Shown: positions 44,083 to 53,833 of the stretch, in pieces
Layout: each line of letters opens with the position of its first letter
Numbering within the stretch: position 1 is the first letter of the stretch
Assembly (NCBI RefSeq): GCF_018500185.1
Contig: NZ_JAHBGI010000002.1
Coordinates: 62,001 to 126,000, forward strand
Direction: 5' to 3'
Source: Litoribacter ruber
Lineage (GTDB): Bacteria; Bacteroidota; Bacteroidia; Cytophagales; Cyclobacteriaceae
DNA length: 64,000 bases
Notes under the pieces: model-generated
Databases searched by the model: none
What the model was told of the DNA's origin: nothing
Seen by the model: only the letters and a program-made list of their open reading frames with translations
Program-made: the position numbers and the translations under genes

Positions 44083-45099
44083 ATGATCAAGAAAGGAATC
44101 AAAAAGCTTAAGAACTTAACCGCAGTAGAAATTATTAAGGAGAGCGTCAAGGATTTTACCAAAAATGACTCCATGACCTTTGCAGCCAGCACGGCCTTCT
44201 ACACGATTTTTAGTATGCCGGGACTTTTGATCATCGTGCTTACCATCGCCGCTGCATTTTACAGTGAAGGGGAAGTCCGAGAGGAAATGCTCAACCAGGT
44301 GAGTGACACGCTGGGTAGCGACAGTGCGGAGACCTTTGATAACATCATGCAAAACGCAGCAGTGGATGAAACGAGCATTTGGGCCAGAGTAGTCGGGATT
44401 GCTGTTTTGATATTTAGTGCCACCACTGTTTTTGTGAGTCTTCAGAATAGTATCAACCACATTTGGCATATCCGCCCCAAACCTGAGAGGGGCATCCTTA
44501 AATTTCTGATCAATCGGGCCCTGAGTTTTTCCATGGTGGCCTCGATTGGATTTGTTCTTATTGTTTCGCTGGTTATTGATGCGCTGATTGTGATTTTCTT
44601 CAGGTATTTGGCGGGCTTGATCAATGAGGGCACACTCTGGCTGGCTTCGGCTGTCAATTTCCTGTTTGCCCAAGGCATACTTGTGGTGATTTTTGGACTT
44701 ATGTATAAAATTCTTCCCGACGCACGAGTGAGGTGGCGTGATGTATGGCTAGGCGCATTTGTTACCATGTTGCTGTTTGCCTTAGGGAAATACTTGCTTG
44801 GTTTCTATATGGCCAATTCCGATGTGGGCAGTGCGTATGGGACCGCCGGTTCATTGGTTTTTGTGCTCATATGGATTTACTATTCGGTGGTTATCTTCCT
44901 ATTCGGGGCACAGATTACATTTTACATTGCCGAAAAGATCGGAGGAAATATCAAACCTCTCAAAGAAGCAGTGAGGGTAGAACTGATGGAAGTGGACTGG
45001 AAAAGTGGGAAGATAATCAAAAATGCTGAGGACCGAGACCAAGAGGTTTCACAGGATGAAGAGGAAAAACCTAAAAATAGGGGTAGGTTCAAGAATTAA
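44083..45099 (+). CDS. YihY/BrkB-family membrane protein
   Basis: 338 aa, six or so transmembrane helices. N-terminus before the first helix is NDSMTFAASTAFYTIFSMPG, a family hallmark; then TVFVSLQNSINHIWHIRPK and LIWIYYSVVIFLFGAQITFY. The function of the family is unsettled. The hydrophilic tail (about residues 280-338) is charged. The start follows the hairpin T-run directly. Confidence 0.9.
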   Translation: MIKKGIKKLKNLTAVEIIKESVKDFTKNDSMTFAASTAFYTIFSMPGLLIIVLTIAAAFYSEGEVREEMLNQVSDTLGSDSAETFDNIMQNAAVDETSIWARVVGIAVLIFSATTVFVSLQNSINHIWHIRPKPERGILKFLINRALSFSMVASIGFVLIVSLVIDALIVIFFRYLAGLINEGTLWLASAVNFLFAQGILVVIFGLMYKILPDARVRWRDVWLGAFVTMLLFALGKYLLGFYMANSDVGSAYGTAGSLVFVLIWIYYSVVIFLFGAQITFYIAEKIGGNIKPLKEAVRVELMEVDWKSGKIIKNAEDRDQEVSQDEEEKPKNRGRFKN

Positions 45100-45115
45100 A
45101 GGTTAAAAAAAAGAG

Positions 45116-45140
45116 AAAGGCGATCGGTAAGATCGCCTTT
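45116..45140. terminator. Bidirectional terminator
   Basis: AAAGGCGATC-GGTAA-GATCGCCTTT between the converging BrkB-family gene and the 72-aa gene. Confidence 0.85.
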
Positions 45141-45142
45141 AG

Positions 45143-45361
45143 TTATTTTATTTTCTTGTTGTGATCAGCCTCTTCACGGTGAGGCTTGCTTTCGTCCTTA
45201 CCTTCTATTTTTTCATCTCCGGTTTTATGATCAAAGTGATGGACCTCCTTTTTGAGGACTTCCTCACCAGACATTCTTTTTTTGGTGAATACTTTTTTGA
45301 ATATCAGAAAAAGTACCAAGGCTACACCGAGAATTATAAGTGCCCCATACAATAGAGTCAT
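45143..45361 (-). CDS. Small single-helix membrane protein, 72 aa
   Basis: N-terminal transmembrane helix (LYGALIILGVALVLFLIFKK) followed by a strongly charged, likely disordered, His/Lys/Glu-rich tail (HHFDHKTGDEKIEGKDESK). No family is recognised. Probably an inner-membrane small protein. Confidence 0.6.
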   Translation of the reverse strand: MTLLYGALIILGVALVLFLIFKKVFTKKRMSGEEVLKKEVHHFDHKTGDEKIEGKDESKPHREEADHNKKIK

Positions 45362-45472
45362 ATTCTTGCTATTTAGTTACACAAAATTTAAATATCGAGA
45401 TAAGTAAATAACAATAAAAATGCCTGAAATGTTAATCGCTCCTTGTTTATTTAATTTTTTACCAATTTAAGG

Positions 45473-46177
45473 TTAAAATAAACTTCCTTGGACTGCTGCA
45501 GTTTTCGGAGCGGCTAGAGAACCACGTAGCATAACATGTAGCAACCTTAGGAAGCCATGCTTCCAGGTTTCGCTGGTGATTTTTATATCATTCCTTTCCA
45601 TATCAGCAGGTCCATTGAGTTTTTCAAATCCAATAAGCATGGACCAAATGGTATAAAATGTTATTTCCGGCTGCAGGTCCGGCCTCAAGCTGCCATCCCT
45701 TACGCCTTGGGAGATCATCTGAATCCCTATTTTGGCCGGCTCATGTTGCAGATCCAAAAGTTTCAGAAAATTGGGGCTTTCCATGATCAACGGATCAATT
45801 TTATCTTTGGTGGCCGTGTGGTTATAAAGATTCATGATGCTCATGAAATTTACGACCGCATCATGGTACATGGTGTTTTCTCTTATGAAGACAAAATAGG
45901 TTTCTACCAATTCATCAATGATCTCAATGCCTTTTTTGGCTTTACCTTTTGCCAAAATTTTGGAAAAGACATCCGTTAGCTCCTCATAGGCCTTTTTAGT
46001 CACCGCCATATAAAGGTCCTCCTTATTTTTGTAATAAAAGTAAATCAAGCCCTTACTCATTTTGGCCTGCTTGGCTACATCGTCCATCTTGGTGGCATGG
46101 TAGCCTTTGGCCGTAAAAAGTTTGATAGCTGCACTGAGTATGTCCTTTTCCTTCTGTTGTCTTTCGTAAACACCCAT
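45473..46177 (-). CDS. TetR/AcrR-family transcriptional regulator
   Basis: 234 aa. HTH DNA-binding part at residues about 8-58 (KDILSAAIKLFTAKGYHATK, then MDDVAKQAKMSKGLIYFYY). The C-terminal ligand-binding domain is unassigned. Regulated genes are not identifiable; it lies between tyrS and the small membrane protein. Confidence 0.9.
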   Translation of the reverse strand: MGVYERQQKEKDILSAAIKLFTAKGYHATKMDDVAKQAKMSKGLIYFYYKNKEDLYMAVTKKAYEELTDVFSKILAKGKAKKGIEIIDELVETYFVFIRENTMYHDAVVNFMSIMNLYNHTATKDKIDPLIMESPNFLKLLDLQHEPAKIGIQMISQGVRDGSLRPDLQPEITFYTIWSMLIGFEKLNGPADMERNDIKITSETWKHGFLRLLHVMLRGSLAAPKTAAVQGSLF

Positions 46178-46242
46178 AAATGATAAAATTAGCGACTTAA
46201 ATATAGTTTAGATTTTTTGAATCTAATTTAATTATTTGTTGG

Positions 46243-46278
46243 AATTAAGGGGAAATTGAAAGCATTTCCCCTTAAATT
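46243..46278 (-). terminator. Hairpin terminator after tyrS
   Basis: AATTAAGGGGAAAT paired with ATTTCCCCTTAAATT around TGAAAGC, directly after the tyrS stop. The U-run is weak. Confidence 0.6.
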
Positions 46279-46280
46279 AT

Positions 46281-47573
46281 TTAGACAATCTCAATAATGT
46301 AATAATTCTTCTTTCCTTTCTGAACCAGCATATACTTGTCCTGCAAAAGTGTAAACGCTAATCCCTGATTAGGATCTGCGAGTTTCTGCTTGTTGATGCT
46401 TACTCCACCGCCTTGGATCATCTTGCGGGCTTCACCCTTGGAGGAAAATACCAATCCTTGAACTTTGTCGCCTAGGAGGTCAAGCACGTTTTGTGATTGT
46501 TGGTAGTCGTCTTTTGACAATTGCTGCTGAGGAACCCCGTCAAACACTTGTAAGAAGGTTCTTTCATCAAGCGAGGCCAAGTCCTCTGTTGAAGATTTTC
46601 CAAAAAGAATGCTGGAAGCCTTCAGGGCCATTTCATAATCCTGCTCGCTGTGAACCATGATCGTCACCGCTTTTGCAATTTCTTTTTGAAGAATTCTTAA
46701 ATGTGGAGCTTCTTGATGCTCTTTTTCAAGCCTTTCTATAGTCTCTTGATCCAGCGTAGTGAAAATTCGGATGTATTTTGAGGCATCCTCATCGGATACA
46801 TTTAGCCAAAACTGGTAGAATGCGTAAGGGGAGGTTTTCTCCGGGTCAAGCCATACACTGCCACCTTCGGTCTTGCCGAATTTTGAACCGTCAGCCTTGG
46901 TGATCAAAGGTACCGTCATGGCATGTGCACTTCCTCCTTCCACTCTTCTGATGAGTTCGGTTCCTGTTAGGATATTTCCCCATTGGTCGGAACCCCCAAG
47001 CTGGACGGTGCAGTTTTTCTCCTTGTATAAATGGAGAAAATCATAGCCTTGGATAAGTTGATAGGAAAATTCAGTGAAGGAAAGGCCATTTCCTTCCTCC
47101 AGTCGTCTTTTCACACTGTCCTTGGACATCATGTAATTGACCGTGATGTGCTTGCCGATGTCTCTGATGAATTCCAAAAAGGAGAATTTGGACATCCAGT
47201 CGTAATTGTTGACTAATTCGGCATTGTTTTCACTTTGGGCGTTGAAGTCCAAAAATTTGGAAAGCTGCTTTTTCAAGCCATCAATGTTTCTTTCCAAAGT
47301 CTCCGCGTCCAACAGGTTTCTTTCGGCAGATTTAAAGGAAGGATCCCCAATCATACCTGTGGCTCCACCCACAAGGGCTAAGGGCTTGTGGCCGGCCCGT
47401 TGGAAATGAAGCAAAACCATGACACCTACCAGGTGCCCAATATGCAAAGAATCGGCTGTGGGGTCAAATCCAAGGTAAGCCGTGGCCATTCCTTTGGCCA
47501 GGTGCTCTTCGATTTCAGGGGTCATGTCCTGCAACATGCCTCTCCACTTCAATTCTTCAATAAAATTATTCAT
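46281..47573 (-). CDS. tyrS: Tyrosyl-tRNA synthetase
   Basis: 430 aa. HIGH motif in [13 protein letters not shown] near residue 40, KMSKS-class motif [17 protein letters not shown] near 232, and a C-terminal S4 RNA-binding domain ([20 protein letters not shown]). Charges tRNA-Tyr. TATATTTG box upstream. Confidence 0.98.
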   Translation of the reverse strand: MNNFIEELKWRGMLQDMTPEIEEHLAKGMATAYLGFDPTADSLHIGHLVGVMVLLHFQRAGHKPLALVGGATGMIGDPSFKSAERNLLDAETLERNIDGLKKQLSKFLDFNAQSENNAELVNNYDWMSKFSFLEFIRDIGKHITVNYMMSKDSVKRRLEEGNGLSFTEFSYQLIQGYDFLHLYKEKNCTVQLGGSDQWGNILTGTELIRRVEGGSAHAMTVPLITKADGSKFGKTEGGSVWLDPEKTSPYAFYQFWLNVSDEDASKYIRIFTTLDQETIERLEKEHQEAPHLRILQKEIAKAVTIMVHSEQDYEMALKASSILFGKSSTEDLASLDERTFLQVFDGVPQQQLSKDDYQQSQNVLDLLGDKVQGLVFSSKGEARKMIQGGGVSINKQKLADPNQGLAFTLLQDKYMLVQKGKKNYYIIEIV

Positions 47574-47605
47574 AGTGTCTCTTCGTGCTTTTATAAATAA
47601 AGCTG

Positions 47606-47613
47606 CAAATATA
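47606..47613 (-). promoter_or_regulatory. TAnnTTTG -7 box for tyrS
   Basis: TATATTTG on the minus strand 33 bp before the tyrS ATG. Confidence 0.5.
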
Positions 47614-47620
47614 CGTTTTT

Positions 47621-48532
47621 CTATCTCTCTTGCCTATCCATCACCAACAAGAGTTTGTTGCTTTTGGGGCTGATGGCCATTCGGGAAATGTTTGCGTAAC
47701 CCGGCACTTCAACAGTACCCAATTCCTTCCAATCGCTGTTTTTTCTGATGTTTTTAATATAAAGTCTGTTGTTTTCAGCCATCAGAATTTGATTTTTATC
47801 CACCCAGATGAAATCCTCTGAACTGGTATGCGTGAGACCAATAACTTCCTTCCTTCTTTTTTCGAGATCATAGGCCATGATCTCTAAGACAGGCTTACCA
47901 TCCACAACCACGCTATTTGCCTTATTGATATAGGTAATTTGATCTGTTTTGGGTCTTTTCCGGATGGAGCGGCCAATATTTTCAGCTATGGTGATTACCT
48001 CATCGCGACTATAGGGATATATCAATTTGTGCGGTTGTCCTACGATAAACATGGCTGCTTTATTGTCGTACCAGTCATAGTACCCCACCGGGGCAATGTC
48101 ATCGTAAAGCACCTCGGGTTCACCCATGTTGATGGGGTAGAGCCATAGTCTCTGCGTGCTGTCTTCTTCTACCGTAACCGCTGAAATATATTGGCCACAA
48201 TCTGTAAGGGAAGGCGAGAACTCGCTTTTGCTATCTGTGCGGGTAATATTGGTGAATTTCTCTGTTTCAAAATTGTAAAGAATGATATCATGGAAACCTG
48301 TATCATCCTGGCTTGAAAATACCATTTGTTTATCATTGATGAAGCCGGGCTGGTTGTCATACCCTTTTCTGTCCGTGATTTTCTTGGCAGACCCAGCGTC
48401 AATTTTGAAGGTTCCCAGCACAGGCAAATAGGTGGTTTCTACTGCAATAATATCTGTGGAGCCTTGGGCAATTAAATTTGAATTGGCGGCCAGGACAAGT
48501 CCCAGCGTGAGTGCAAATAATCTATACATCAA
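47621..48532 (-). CDS. Exported PD40/TolB-like beta-propeller protein
   Basis: 303 aa with a signal peptide ([20 protein letters not shown]) and WD40-like PD40 segments ([51 protein letters not shown]). Periplasmic or surface propeller; no enzymatic site seen. Function unknown. Confidence 0.75.
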   Translation of the reverse strand: MMYRLFALTLGLVLAANSNLIAQGSTDIIAVETTYLPVLGTFKIDAGSAKKITDRKGYDNQPGFINDKQMVFSSQDDTGFHDIILYNFETEKFTNITRTDSKSEFSPSLTDCGQYISAVTVEEDSTQRLWLYPINMGEPEVLYDDIAPVGYYDWYDNKAAMFIVGQPHKLIYPYSRDEVITIAENIGRSIRKRPKTDQITYINKANSVVVDGKPVLEIMAYDLEKRRKEVIGLTHTSSEDFIWVDKNQILMAENNRLYIKNIRKNSDWKELGTVEVPGYANISRMAISPKSNKLLLVMDRQER

Positions 48533-48583
48533 TTATCAATTAATTTATGAAAACCTAAATTAGTAAATAGGGGTTAAATTTAA

Positions 48584-49648
48584 GTGGAGAAATTTAAATT
48601 ATATGCCCCAGGGGCCCTTGATGAACTCCGGCAGCGTCAGGATCCTTTGGCCGACCAAGCAGTTTTGTCATTACTTGAAACCCCCGGACTTTCAGAAACT
48701 ATTAACGAATGGAAAGAAATTCCCGCTCAATTGCCCGTGGATTTTCCTGCAAATCTGAAAGCATTTCTTGATTTTTACCAACATGATAATCTTACGCTAG
48801 ACCCTTTTAAGCTTCAGACCTCTCAAACCTTTTTTGCAAAGGAAGGCAATAAGTATATGGCGCTGTTGGGGTTATATAGTTTGCCTTATTGTTATGCGTT
48901 TGCCGATGGGACCAAGGTGTTGGCCCGATCCAAACGCATTCTGAACAATCCCGGTGAGCGATTGATGGAAACCGCTTGGTTTGTTTTGGACGCTTTCAAG
49001 CCTGGAAGTTTCCTGAAGAATCGATCCTCCCTGTTAACCTTAGCCAAGGTGCGACTTATTCACGCGATTTCCAGGTATTATATTCAAAAACATGACCGGG
49101 GTTGGAATCCTGAGTGGGGGAAGCCAGTCAATCAAGAAGATATGTTGGGTACAAATTTAGCTTTTAGCCTCATGGTTTTTAGGGGCTTCAGGAAAATGGG
49201 AAAGCCTCTCAGCAGGGATATGTCGGAATCCCTTCTTCATTACTGGAAGGCCATTGGATATTATCTTGGTTTGGATGTTGAGTTGTGGCCAGAGACCTTG
49301 CATGAAGCGGGTATTTTGGAAAAGGCAGTTCGAAAACGACATCTCAAATTTTCACCTGAGGGACAGTTATTAATGGATAATTTGCTTTCGTATTATGAAA
49401 AGGGCAAGCAACCATTTGCGCCGCTGTCCAAGTACCTGGTGCGTTTTTTCGTAGGAGAGGAGGTTGCCGATACATTAAATATTCCAAAAGGGCCAATTCC
49501 GGATAATTTAACACTTGCACTTTTGAATATCGGTTTTACCCGTCCATTTTCTACCAGCAGCCATCAAAAATTGACTTTTGAATTGCAAAAGCAGGCTGTG
49601 GAAACTTTTGGTCATACCGTACAGATTAATTTGCCTACAGTGAAATAA
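48584..49648 (+). CDS. MpaB/Lcp-type oxygenase family protein (DUF2236)
   Basis: 354 aa starting at a GTG (48584). Characteristic parts are LLTLAKVRLIHAISRYYIQK with the heme-coordinating region, GWNPEWGKPVNQEDMLGTNL near 195 and RGFRKMGKPLSRD. The MpaB/latex-clearing protein family are heme oxygenases. The substrate is not readable. Normal length for the short subgroup. Confidence 0.85.
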   Translation: MEKFKLYAPGALDELRQRQDPLADQAVLSLLETPGLSETINEWKEIPAQLPVDFPANLKAFLDFYQHDNLTLDPFKLQTSQTFFAKEGNKYMALLGLYSLPYCYAFADGTKVLARSKRILNNPGERLMETAWFVLDAFKPGSFLKNRSSLLTLAKVRLIHAISRYYIQKHDRGWNPEWGKPVNQEDMLGTNLAFSLMVFRGFRKMGKPLSRDMSESLLHYWKAIGYYLGLDVELWPETLHEAGILEKAVRKRHLKFSPEGQLLMDNLLSYYEKGKQPFAPLSKYLVRFFVGEEVADTLNIPKGPIPDNLTLALLNIGFTRPFSTSSHQKLTFELQKQAVETFGHTVQINLPTVK

Positions 49649-49771
49649 TATGTTCAAAATCGGACATTTCAATGTATTCTAACCGTGCAGTAAGATTTAC
49701 CAAAAATGCCTTTATTTATCCTGTTGGGCTATTTTTTCTAATGGCATTCTTTTCGTACTTTTCTGTACAGA

Positions 49772-50080
49772 ATGATGCAAAACTTTCAACATATCCTTCA
49801 GAAGTTCCCGCTTGAACTGGTATTTTGGATCATCGCCTTGGTAGTGATCTGGTACTTAGAGCCAGCAGGAGCAGCTCATTTTTCATTGTGTCCGCTTGAT
49901 CAGCTGGGAGCCAGTTGGTGTCCCGGATGTGGCTTGGGCAGAGCAATGAATCTGTTGATGCACGGAGAGTGGCTTGCCTCATTCGTCAAGCATCCTTTAG
50001 CCGGATTCGCCTTCGTGGTGATTTTGCTTAGGATCGTAAAACTGATTAAAAACTTCAAAAATTATCATTACTATGGCTAA
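49772..50080 (+). CDS. DUF2752 membrane protein
   Basis: 102 aa, two transmembrane helices. The family motif is CPLDQLGASWCPGCGLGRAM near residue 34-53, with Cys ligands. Overlaps the TM2 gene by 8 bp. Function unknown, though DUF2752 commonly sits beside TM2-domain genes. Confidence 0.88.
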   Translation: MMQNFQHILQKFPLELVFWIIALVVIWYLEPAGAAHFSLCPLDQLGASWCPGCGLGRAMNLLMHGEWLASFVKHPLAGFAFVVILLRIVKLIKNFKNYHYYG

Positions 50081-50462
50081 TGTATTGAGACACCTACCCG
50101 AGCTGGAAGGTATGGAGCTTGGATATATCCAAGGGATCCTGAAAAACATGAATGAAGAGCAGGCGCACATGTTTGCGCAAGTGTACCGTGCCCGCCGAAA
50201 AGACGCCCAGATGGTATTGATTCTGTCGCTGGTGGGTTTTGTGGGCTTTGCCGGTCTACACCGATTTGTCCTCGGGCAAATTGGGCTTGGTATTCTTTAT
50301 TTGCTGACTGCAGGTCTTTGTTTTATCGGTACCATCGTCGATTTGGTCAATTATAAAAGCTTGGCTTACGAATACAATGTGAAAGTGGCCCATGAAACCC
50401 TTTCCATGATGTCCCATATGAATAACCCTGAAAACCCCTTTACCAATGAACCGACTGTTTAA
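50073..50462 (+). CDS. TM2 domain-containing protein
   Basis: 129 aa with two transmembrane segments joined by the TM2 turn: LSLVGFVGFAGLHRFVLGQI, then GLGILYLLTAGLCFIGTIVD. Translationally coupled to DUF2752. The last 17 bases overlap the start of the DUF4097 gene. Confidence 0.88.
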   Translation: MANVLRHLPELEGMELGYIQGILKNMNEEQAHMFAQVYRARRKDAQMVLILSLVGFVGFAGLHRFVLGQIGLGILYLLTAGLCFIGTIVDLVNYKSLAYEYNVKVAHETLSMMSHMNNPENPFTNEPTV

Positions 50463-51381
50463 AGTTTGCCTATACGGCATATTTACCCTGTTTCTTTTTC
50501 CATCGTGCGGGTTTTCGCAGATGAACACCATTGTGGATATTGAGAAGACTTTTCATGATATAGAAGAAATTGAGGTGATAGGGGGATTGCTTGAGGTATC
50601 TTAAGAGGGAAGGGCCAATGACAAAAATGTGTTTTTGAATGCCTTTTTGGAATCAAACTGGGAGAATAGTCACGATATTATTTACACGGTTTCAGGAAGG
50701 AAACTTAAGGTGGAATTGGAGCGAAAGGAAACTAGAGGAAATACGAATACCAAAGGCTTTATCAGCCTATCCGGCCCAGAGCGGATGAAGGTCAATATCA
50801 GATCCAGTTCCGGCCGCGTGTTTCTAAGTGGAATCCAACACAATACCGCAGAAGTGAGGGTAAGTTCAGGCAGAATGGAATTGAGTGATATCATGGTGGA
50901 TAAATTAAAACTGACCTCCTCTTCGGGTCAAATAAAGGGCAAAATGATAGGAGGGGACGTAGAAGGATCTGTTTCTTCCGGCCGGGTGGAACTTGAAGGT
51001 GTTGATGGAAATGTGGATTTCAAGGGCTCGAGTGGCAGAATCACCCTTAAAGAGATAAACGGTGTGGTGAATGTGTCCACCAGCAGCGGATCCATCGATC
51101 TGACTGATGTCAATGAAGCAGGAAAGCTAATTGTGTCTTCAGGAAAGATTTCCGGCAGCAACGTTGGCCTTGGACCAAATACCTATTTGAAATCCAGTTC
51201 TGGCAGGGTAGATATCACTACAAGCAGCAATTTGAATGACTACAATTTTGATTTCACGGCTGGCAGCGGTAGTCTAACGGTGGGGAATGTGAAAAAGGGT
51301 AAAAGATTAAACCTGAATAACAATTCAAACCATACTATCTCAGGAAGTGTGAGTTCGGGCAGGTTGAGCATTACGAATTAA
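50446..51381 (+). pseudogene. DUF4097 beta-repeat lipoprotein with in-frame stop
   Basis: Continuous frame of 312 codons from the ATG at 50446, broken only by a TAA at 50602-50604 (codon 53). The N-terminus is a lipoprotein signal (LYGIFTLFLFPSCG). After the stop the frame continues as EGRANDKNVFLNAFLESN and then repeats of the DUF4097 type (SSGRVFLSG, SSGRMELSD, SSGRITLKE). One substitution (TAT or TAC to TAA) would restore it, so this is a recent nonsense mutation or a sequencing error. Confidence 0.8.
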
Positions 51382-51386
51382 TAGAA

Positions 51387-51412
51387 AAAGGGATGACATA
51401 AGTCATCCCTTT
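51387..51412. terminator. Bidirectional terminator
   Basis: AAAGGGATGAC-ATAA-GTCATCCCTTT between the converging DUF4097 and rlmF genes. Confidence 0.85.
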
Positions 51413-52283
51413 ACATTTTACCATAACTCCAGGCAAGCATTCTACTTTTCTTTTGCCCCTGGGACATGTCTACAATTTTAGGAGATGCTCCCATTTCCTC
51501 AATCACTTTTAATAGATGAGGCAGATTTTCCTTTTTGGATATCAGGGAAGTAAACCACGTGCAGTTTTTTTGAAAACCCTCACTTTCACGGATCATCAAT
51601 GAAACGAATTTCAATTCTCCCCCGGGATACCAGAGCTCATTGTTTTTGCCGCCAAAGTTTAAGGTTTTGGTATTTAGCTTAAGGTTTCTGTTTTTCCGCT
51701 GAGTTCCTTGGGCGGCTTCTTTTGCAGATGTATGAAATGGGGGATTGCAAATGGTAAAATCCATCCTTTCATCCATTTCGAGCACATTCCTAAAAATAAA
51801 CCTGGAATTTTCTTGGTGCCTTAATTCTATTTTGTCCTGCAATTGAGGATTGTGGGAAAGAATTCTGGCCACGTTTTGTAGGGACTTTTTGTCAATGTCG
51901 GAAGCAATAAAATCCCAATTAAAGAGACTAGCTCCCAATAAAGCATAAATTCCGCTTGCCCCTGTTCCGATATCCAAACCTTTTAAGTTTGCTTTATCCG
52001 GAAACAAATCACTGACATAATGCAAATAATCTGCCCTCCCTGGGATAGGAGGGCAGAGGTGATCAGGGGGTAAACGCCATCCCTTTATTTGATAGTGTGC
52101 CAAAAGCAGGGACCGGTTGAGGGCCAGGACTGCCTTTGGGTCTGCAAATTCAATGGAAAGGTTTCCGTATGGATTGGGTTTCACAAATGCCTTTAATCTT
52201 GGATCGGCCTTTATCAGCATTTCGAAATCGTACCCAAACCTATGGATGTTTTCGGGATGGAGGTTATGCTTAATTTCCTTCAT
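51411..52283 (-). CDS. rlmF: 23S rRNA (adenine1618-N6)-methyltransferase
   Basis: 290 aa. N-terminal part (NLHPENIHRFGYDFEMLIKA) is typical. The SAM motif LKGLDIGTGASGIYALLGAS is followed by the NPPF catalytic motif in DFTICNPPFHTSAKEAAQG near 180. Methylates A1618 of 23S rRNA. Overlaps the following M28 gene end by 14 bp. Confidence 0.95.
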   Translation of the reverse strand: MKEIKHNLHPENIHRFGYDFEMLIKADPRLKAFVKPNPYGNLSIEFADPKAVLALNRSLLLAHYQIKGWRLPPDHLCPPIPGRADYLHYVSDLFPDKANLKGLDIGTGASGIYALLGASLFNWDFIASDIDKKSLQNVARILSHNPQLQDKIELRHQENSRFIFRNVLEMDERMDFTICNPPFHTSAKEAAQGTQRKNRNLKLNTKTLNFGGKNNELWYPGGELKFVSLMIRESEGFQKNCTWFTSLISKKENLPHLLKVIEEMGASPKIVDMSQGQKKSRMLAWSYGKM

Positions 52284-53772
52284 TTACCGCTTCCATGCCA
52301 TATAATTCTCTTCCGGCTTCTTCATATTTGTCGCCAGGCAACCAAAATGGTCTTTCGTCCATATCAGCCACTTTTTGAGCGGAAAGCAAGTAACTTTTCC
52401 AATAAAGCATGGCATAATCCAGGTCAAAATTATCCACTCTATCGGCTTGTTGGTGGTAATATTTTCCAATTTCATCATCAAATGCCGTGAAGCCTAAGCT
52501 GTAAGTAGGCGATGGGATCCCTTTTCTGGCAAAATTAACATTATCAGACCTGTCGTATAGGCCTTGCTCCGGAGAAGGGTCGGGAGTAGGTTTAAGGTCA
52601 AATGCTCTCACTGCATCCTCAATCAAAGGGTCGGCGGTAGTTCTTCCCAATCCAATGACCGTGATTAAACTGGTATCGTTATAACCGCCATTGTCAATGT
52701 TCATGTTAAAAACAATGTTATCCAACGGAACCAGTGGGTTGTCCGCAAAATAGGCACTACCCAACAAGCCTTTTTCCTCAGCTGTCCAGGCACAAAGCAA
52801 TACGGACCTTTTCGGAGGGTTCTCTGCAAAATATTTAGCAGCATTGATCACTGCCACTGTGCCCACAGCATTGTCCCGAGCACCATTATAGATAGAGTCA
52901 CCTTCGGCATTGGGCTGGCCCACGCCGATATGGTCGTAGTGGGCGGAAAGCATGATGTACTCATTCTTCAGCTCAGGGTCGGTACCCTCGATGACAGCCA
53001 CCACGTTTCTGCCTTGGATTTTGCGGTTAATTTTTCCTTCAATAGTGATTTCGGCTTCTGACTTATTTCCTTGATTTACCGATGCATAGTGTTCTCCACT
53101 TAAATCTTTTAACCAAATGTAAGGCAATGATGCTTCATCCTGCGATTCATCCACGGTCATTTGGGTTCGGTTCAGGTAATTGGTCAGCATTCCCCAAGGG
53201 GCAGTGGGTGCATTGAACATTTCGATCAATCCAGCCGCTCCGTGTTCTTTGGCCAAAGCTTTCTTTTTTCTGCCCAACGCCATCAATTCTGAAGGGCTCA
53301 TTTGGTCTGGTGCACCAACTTTTACGACTACGATTTTTCCATCTACATCCAAGTTGCTGTAATCATCTTCCAAGCCGTGTCCAGCGGCAACCAATGAATA
53401 GGAACCGCTAAGGTCGGAGCCGTCAAGAACCAAAATATCGGTACCCTGTTCGTAGGTTTGGTCTCCAATTTTCAGCTCACCTTTGCTGGGAGGGCCAGAA
53501 ACGCGGAAAGGCACAAACTGGTAAAAGCCGTCTGCTCCTTCAACTTCCTGAGCCCCATAGCGCCAAAACTGCTCGGCAATATAACGGGCTGCCAGATCAA
53601 TTTCTGGACGCATAGGGTCCCGGCCTTTCATCTCGTCAGAAGCAAGGTATCTGAAATGGGAGATTGCCTCCTTTCTCTCAACGGATTTTTCGATTTTCTC
53701 TTTGTGCTCCTGGGCCATGGCTATGGAGCAGGAAAGTAAAAAGCTTAAGGTAAAAAGGTATCTTTTCTTCAT
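52270..53772 (-). CDS. M28-family aminopeptidase, secreted
   Basis: 500 aa with start at the ATG at 53772 (signal peptide KKRYLFTLSFLLSCSIAMAQ); the frame extends upstream but without signal-peptide logic. PA-like insert (LVAAGHGLEDDYSNLDVDGK) precedes the zinc site: LSAHYDHIGVG, GARDNAVGTVAV, CAWTAEEKGLLGS and MNIDNGG give the two zinc ligands and the Glu, with the final His in YYHQQADRVDN. Likely periplasmic peptide hydrolysis. Confidence 0.92.
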   Translation of the reverse strand: MKKRYLFTLSFLLSCSIAMAQEHKEKIEKSVERKEAISHFRYLASDEMKGRDPMRPEIDLAARYIAEQFWRYGAQEVEGADGFYQFVPFRVSGPPSKGELKIGDQTYEQGTDILVLDGSDLSGSYSLVAAGHGLEDDYSNLDVDGKIVVVKVGAPDQMSPSELMALGRKKKALAKEHGAAGLIEMFNAPTAPWGMLTNYLNRTQMTVDESQDEASLPYIWLKDLSGEHYASVNQGNKSEAEITIEGKINRKIQGRNVVAVIEGTDPELKNEYIMLSAHYDHIGVGQPNAEGDSIYNGARDNAVGTVAVINAAKYFAENPPKRSVLLCAWTAEEKGLLGSAYFADNPLVPLDNIVFNMNIDNGGYNDTSLITVIGLGRTTADPLIEDAVRAFDLKPTPDPSPEQGLYDRSDNVNFARKGIPSPTYSLGFTAFDDEIGKYYHQQADRVDNFDLDYAMLYWKSYLLSAQKVADMDERPFWLPGDKYEEAGRELYGMEAVNEGN

Positions 53773-53833
53773 TTTACAGTTTTTAGTAATAACCCTAAAT
53801 ATAAGTAAAAATGTCGATTGGGCAGGTTTTCTA

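Noticed and set aside
49672..49815. 47-aa frame overlapping the start of the DUF2752 gene
   Set aside because: Short, no family, and runs out of frame into a well-supported gene; kept as noise although a leader peptide cannot be excluded.
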